Assembly (NCBI GenBank): GCA_963932545.1
Contig: CAWVRH010000013.1
Span: 3,363-67,362, forward strand
Length of the DNA stretch: 64,000 bases
DNA from: UBA8337 sp963932545
Lineage (GTDB): Bacteria; Pseudomonadota; Alphaproteobacteria; RS24
Direction of reading: 5' to 3'
This document shows positions 62,473 to 64,000 of this stretch, one piece after another. The notes under the pieces were generated by a model. That model made no database searches. It saw nothing but the letters and a program-made list of their open reading frames with translations, and had not been told where the DNA came from. Every line of letters begins with the position of its first letter. Positions within the stretch are counted from its first letter, which is position 1. The translations under genes were made by a program, and so were the position numbers.

Positions 62473-63120
62473 CTAGTCGAGGCCGACAATTTTATGCGTC
62501 TGCAAGCTGACCCGCCATTGCGGGTTTTGTAGGCAATAGGCAATCGCGGCCTGCACATTGTGCCAACTGGTTTGCGCGTCGCCTGTGTCCATCGGCTGTA
62601 GGTAAAAGTTTTCGAAATCTAGTTCCGCAAACTGATCGGGCGACAGCTCGTCTTGTGGGTAGACGAATTTTAACTCATGGCCGCGCGTTTGTTTCAGCTC
62701 GGTTTTGGGTTTGGGGCTGACGCAAATCCAATCGACGCCTTCGGGCACTTCCAAAGTGCCATTGGTTTCCACGGCGCATTCAAAGCCGCGTGCCGCCAAG
62801 GCCTCCAGCAGCTTTGCGTCTAATTGCAAGCAAGGCTCGCCGCCCGTAAAGACGATATAGGCATCGGCGCTGGGTGGGGTTTCTGGCCAGAAGCTGGCAA
62901 TGGCGTCGGCCAGCGTTTCGGCCGTGTCGAACTTGCCGCCGTTTTGGCCGTCGGTGCCGACGAAATCTGTATCGCAAAATGTACATTGCGCGGTGGCGCG
63001 GTCTTTTTCTAGGCCAGACCAAAGATTGCAGCCAGAGAAGCGGCAAAACACGGCAGGGCGGCCGCTTTGCGCGCCTTCGCCTTGCAAGGTGTAAAACATT
63101 TCTTTCACGCTATAGGTCAT
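62473..63120 (-). CDS. queE: 7-carboxy-7-deazaguanine synthase
   Basis: Radical SAM enzyme of preQ0 synthesis. 215 residues from ATG 63120. The cluster motif is C-x14-C-x2-C (C-N-L-W ... Q-C-T-F-C-D), the spacing found in one known QueE group rather than the standard C-x3-C-x2-C. F-T-G-G-E-P-C-L-Q (SAM binding) near 93-101. The longer frame to 63186 overlaps queC too far; ATG 63120 gives an 11-base overlap. Confidence 0.94.
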   Translation of the reverse strand: MTYSVKEMFYTLQGEGAQSGRPAVFCRFSGCNLWSGLEKDRATAQCTFCDTDFVGTDGQNGGKFDTAETLADAIASFWPETPPSADAYIVFTGGEPCLQLDAKLLEALAARGFECAVETNGTLEVPEGVDWICVSPKPKTELKQTRGHELKFVYPQDELSPDQFAELDFENFYLQPMDTGDAQTSWHNVQAAIAYCLQNPQWRVSLQTHKIVGLD

Positions 63121-63829
63121 GCGCGGCGCTCCATTTTTTATAGCCGGCAGCGCGTAAATCGCACGCGGGGCAATCGTTACAGCCATAGCCCCAGTCGTGG
63201 CGCTGCTCGCGTTCGCCGCGATAACACGTGTGGCTATGCTCTAAGGTCAGCTCCACCAAAGCCTCGCCGCCCAACTGAGAGGCCATCTCCCAAGTCTCGG
63301 CTTTGTCGATGTGCATCAGCGGCGTGTCGATGGTAATCTGGGTTTCCATACCTAGGTTAAGCGAGGCCTCTAGCGCATCCAGCGTGTCGCGGCGGCAGTC
63401 TGGGTAGCCCGAGTAATCGGTCTCGCACATGCCGCCCACAAGCACATTCAGCCCGCGCCGATAGGCCAAAGCTGCGGCATAGGTGAGGAATAATAAATTG
63501 CGACCCGGCACGAAAGTCGCAGGCAGGTTGTTTTTCATTTTCTTCATGTCATCGCTATCGCTGCCAGACGCAATCAGCGCCGTGTCGCCAATTTCGGCCA
63601 GCGCGGGCAGGGCGAGCGTATGGTCATCGCCAAGGCGGGTGCCCCAATCGTTTATTTTGGCAATCTCTTGGCGCAGGCGCGCGCGGCAATCCAGCTCGAT
63701 GCGATGGGTTTGGCCATAGTCGAAGCCCAGTGTTTCCACATGGTCAAAATTATCCAGCGCATAGGCCAGACAAGCGGTGGAATCTTGCCCACCGGAAAAC
63801 AATACCAAAGCTGTTGACGTGTCCTTCAT
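63110..63829 (-). CDS. queC: 7-cyano-7-deazaguanine synthase
   Basis: ATP-dependent conversion of CDG to preQ0. 239 residues from ATG 63829: PP-loop L-F-S-G-G-Q-D-S-T-A near 10-19 and the zinc motif C-x8-C-x2-C-x2-C near the C-terminus (C-Y-R-G-E-R-E-Q, then C-N-D-C-P-A-C-D-L-R). First gene of the que operon, divergent from eno. Confidence 0.95.
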   Translation of the reverse strand: MKDTSTALVLFSGGQDSTACLAYALDNFDHVETLGFDYGQTHRIELDCRARLRQEIAKINDWGTRLGDDHTLALPALAEIGDTALIASGSDSDDMKKMKNNLPATFVPGRNLLFLTYAAALAYRRGLNVLVGGMCETDYSGYPDCRRDTLDALEASLNLGMETQITIDTPLMHIDKAETWEMASQLGGEALVELTLEHSHTCYRGEREQRHDWGYGCNDCPACDLRAAGYKKWSAAHDL

Positions 63830-63876
63830 GCCTGACCTTAGACCGAACTCTATTGCTTTCGTCAAGTGGGCGGCTT

Positions 63877-63902
63877 CCAGATTTGCACGCCAGATTTGCA
63901 CG
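63877..63902. repeat. Exact 13-bp tandem repeat between queC and eno
   Basis: CCAGATTTGCACG occurs twice back to back (63877-63889 and 63890-63902). The second copy contains a TTGCAC that, with TAAACC at 63919-63924 (17 bp spacing), could form the eno promoter. Confidence 0.6.
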
Positions 63903-63957
63903 ATGGGGTGATTTACGCTAAACCAATTCCAAATTCATACTTACTCATGAGGCCCTT

Positions 63958-64000
63958 ATGACTGCCATTCTTGACATTATCGCGCGCGAAATTCTCGACA
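63958..64000 (+). CDS. eno: Enolase, N-terminal fragment cut by the window edge
   Basis: ATG at 63958 opens M-T-A-I-L-D-I-I-A-R-E-I-L-D, the standard enolase N-terminus, and runs off the window. Eno after kdsA is the ancestral order, so the preceding que block and pentapeptide gene look inserted. Confidence 0.85.
   Translation, partial: MTAILDIIAREILD

Noticed and set aside
63830..63957. preQ1 riboswitch upstream of queC
   Set aside because: No preQ1-I or preQ1-II aptamer pattern is visible on the minus strand.

Overview
The window reads as a dense chromosomal backbone segment from an alphaproteobacterium. The evidence is gene order: nuoA-N, birA, rnj, proS, lolCD, dnaE, rpsB-tsf-pyrH-frr-uppS-cdsA-dxr-rseP-bamA-skp-lpxD-lpxA-lpxI-lpxB, then gltA, gltX, comEC, lexA, trpCDGE, ppiD, tpiA, secG, pyrG, kdsA and eno. 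Further support comes from LpxI in place of LpxH, an RNase J, a short ProRS without the editing insertion, and a perfect alphaproteobacterial LexA box (GTTC-N7-GTTC). Family or genus cannot be fixed from the sequence alone. No rRNA, tRNA, IS element, prophage or CRISPR array was seen.

Layout. 1-3164: 3' part of a large repeat-built autotransporter. 3323-20175: complete complex I operon (14 subunits in canonical order), then birA, an RNase J and a DUF1467 membrane protein. 20176-20440: intergenic run of four consecutive hairpins, a candidate minus-strand small RNA. 20441-27562: proS, LolC/E, LolD, a 33-residue membrane peptide under a perfect SOS box (SidA-like), and dnaE. 27596-41907: translation and envelope supercluster, with a folded rpsB leader; fabZ is missing from its usual place between lpxD and lpxA. 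41909-44695: gltA and gltX on the minus strand. 44858-46890: comEC with an apparent one-base frameshift in a T run near its start. 46902-53554: lexA, then a ppiD-trpE-trpG-trpD-trpC operon on the minus strand, without the moaC-moeA pair often found between trpC and lexA. 53786-59474: tpiA, secG, pyrG, kdsA. 63958-end: start of eno.

Two accessory insertions break the core order. Between tpiA and secG (54562-56460) sits an AT-richer two-gene module on the minus strand, a DUF5343-like protein with a downstream overlapping HEPN protein carrying an R-x4-H RNase-type motif, plus an 86-residue membrane protein on the other strand. Between kdsA and eno (59475-63957) sit a three-TM pentapeptide-repeat protein, a small HTH-like protein preceded by a strong palindrome, and a complete queC-queE-queD-queF operon for preQ1 (queuosine precursor) synthesis, in which QueD lacks its canonical catalytic Cys.

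The best candidates for undescribed biology are the SOS-controlled 33-residue membrane peptide, the HEPN/DUF5343-like pair, the four-hairpin RNA upstream of proS, the rpsB leader, and the membrane pentapeptide protein with its neighbouring HTH gene.
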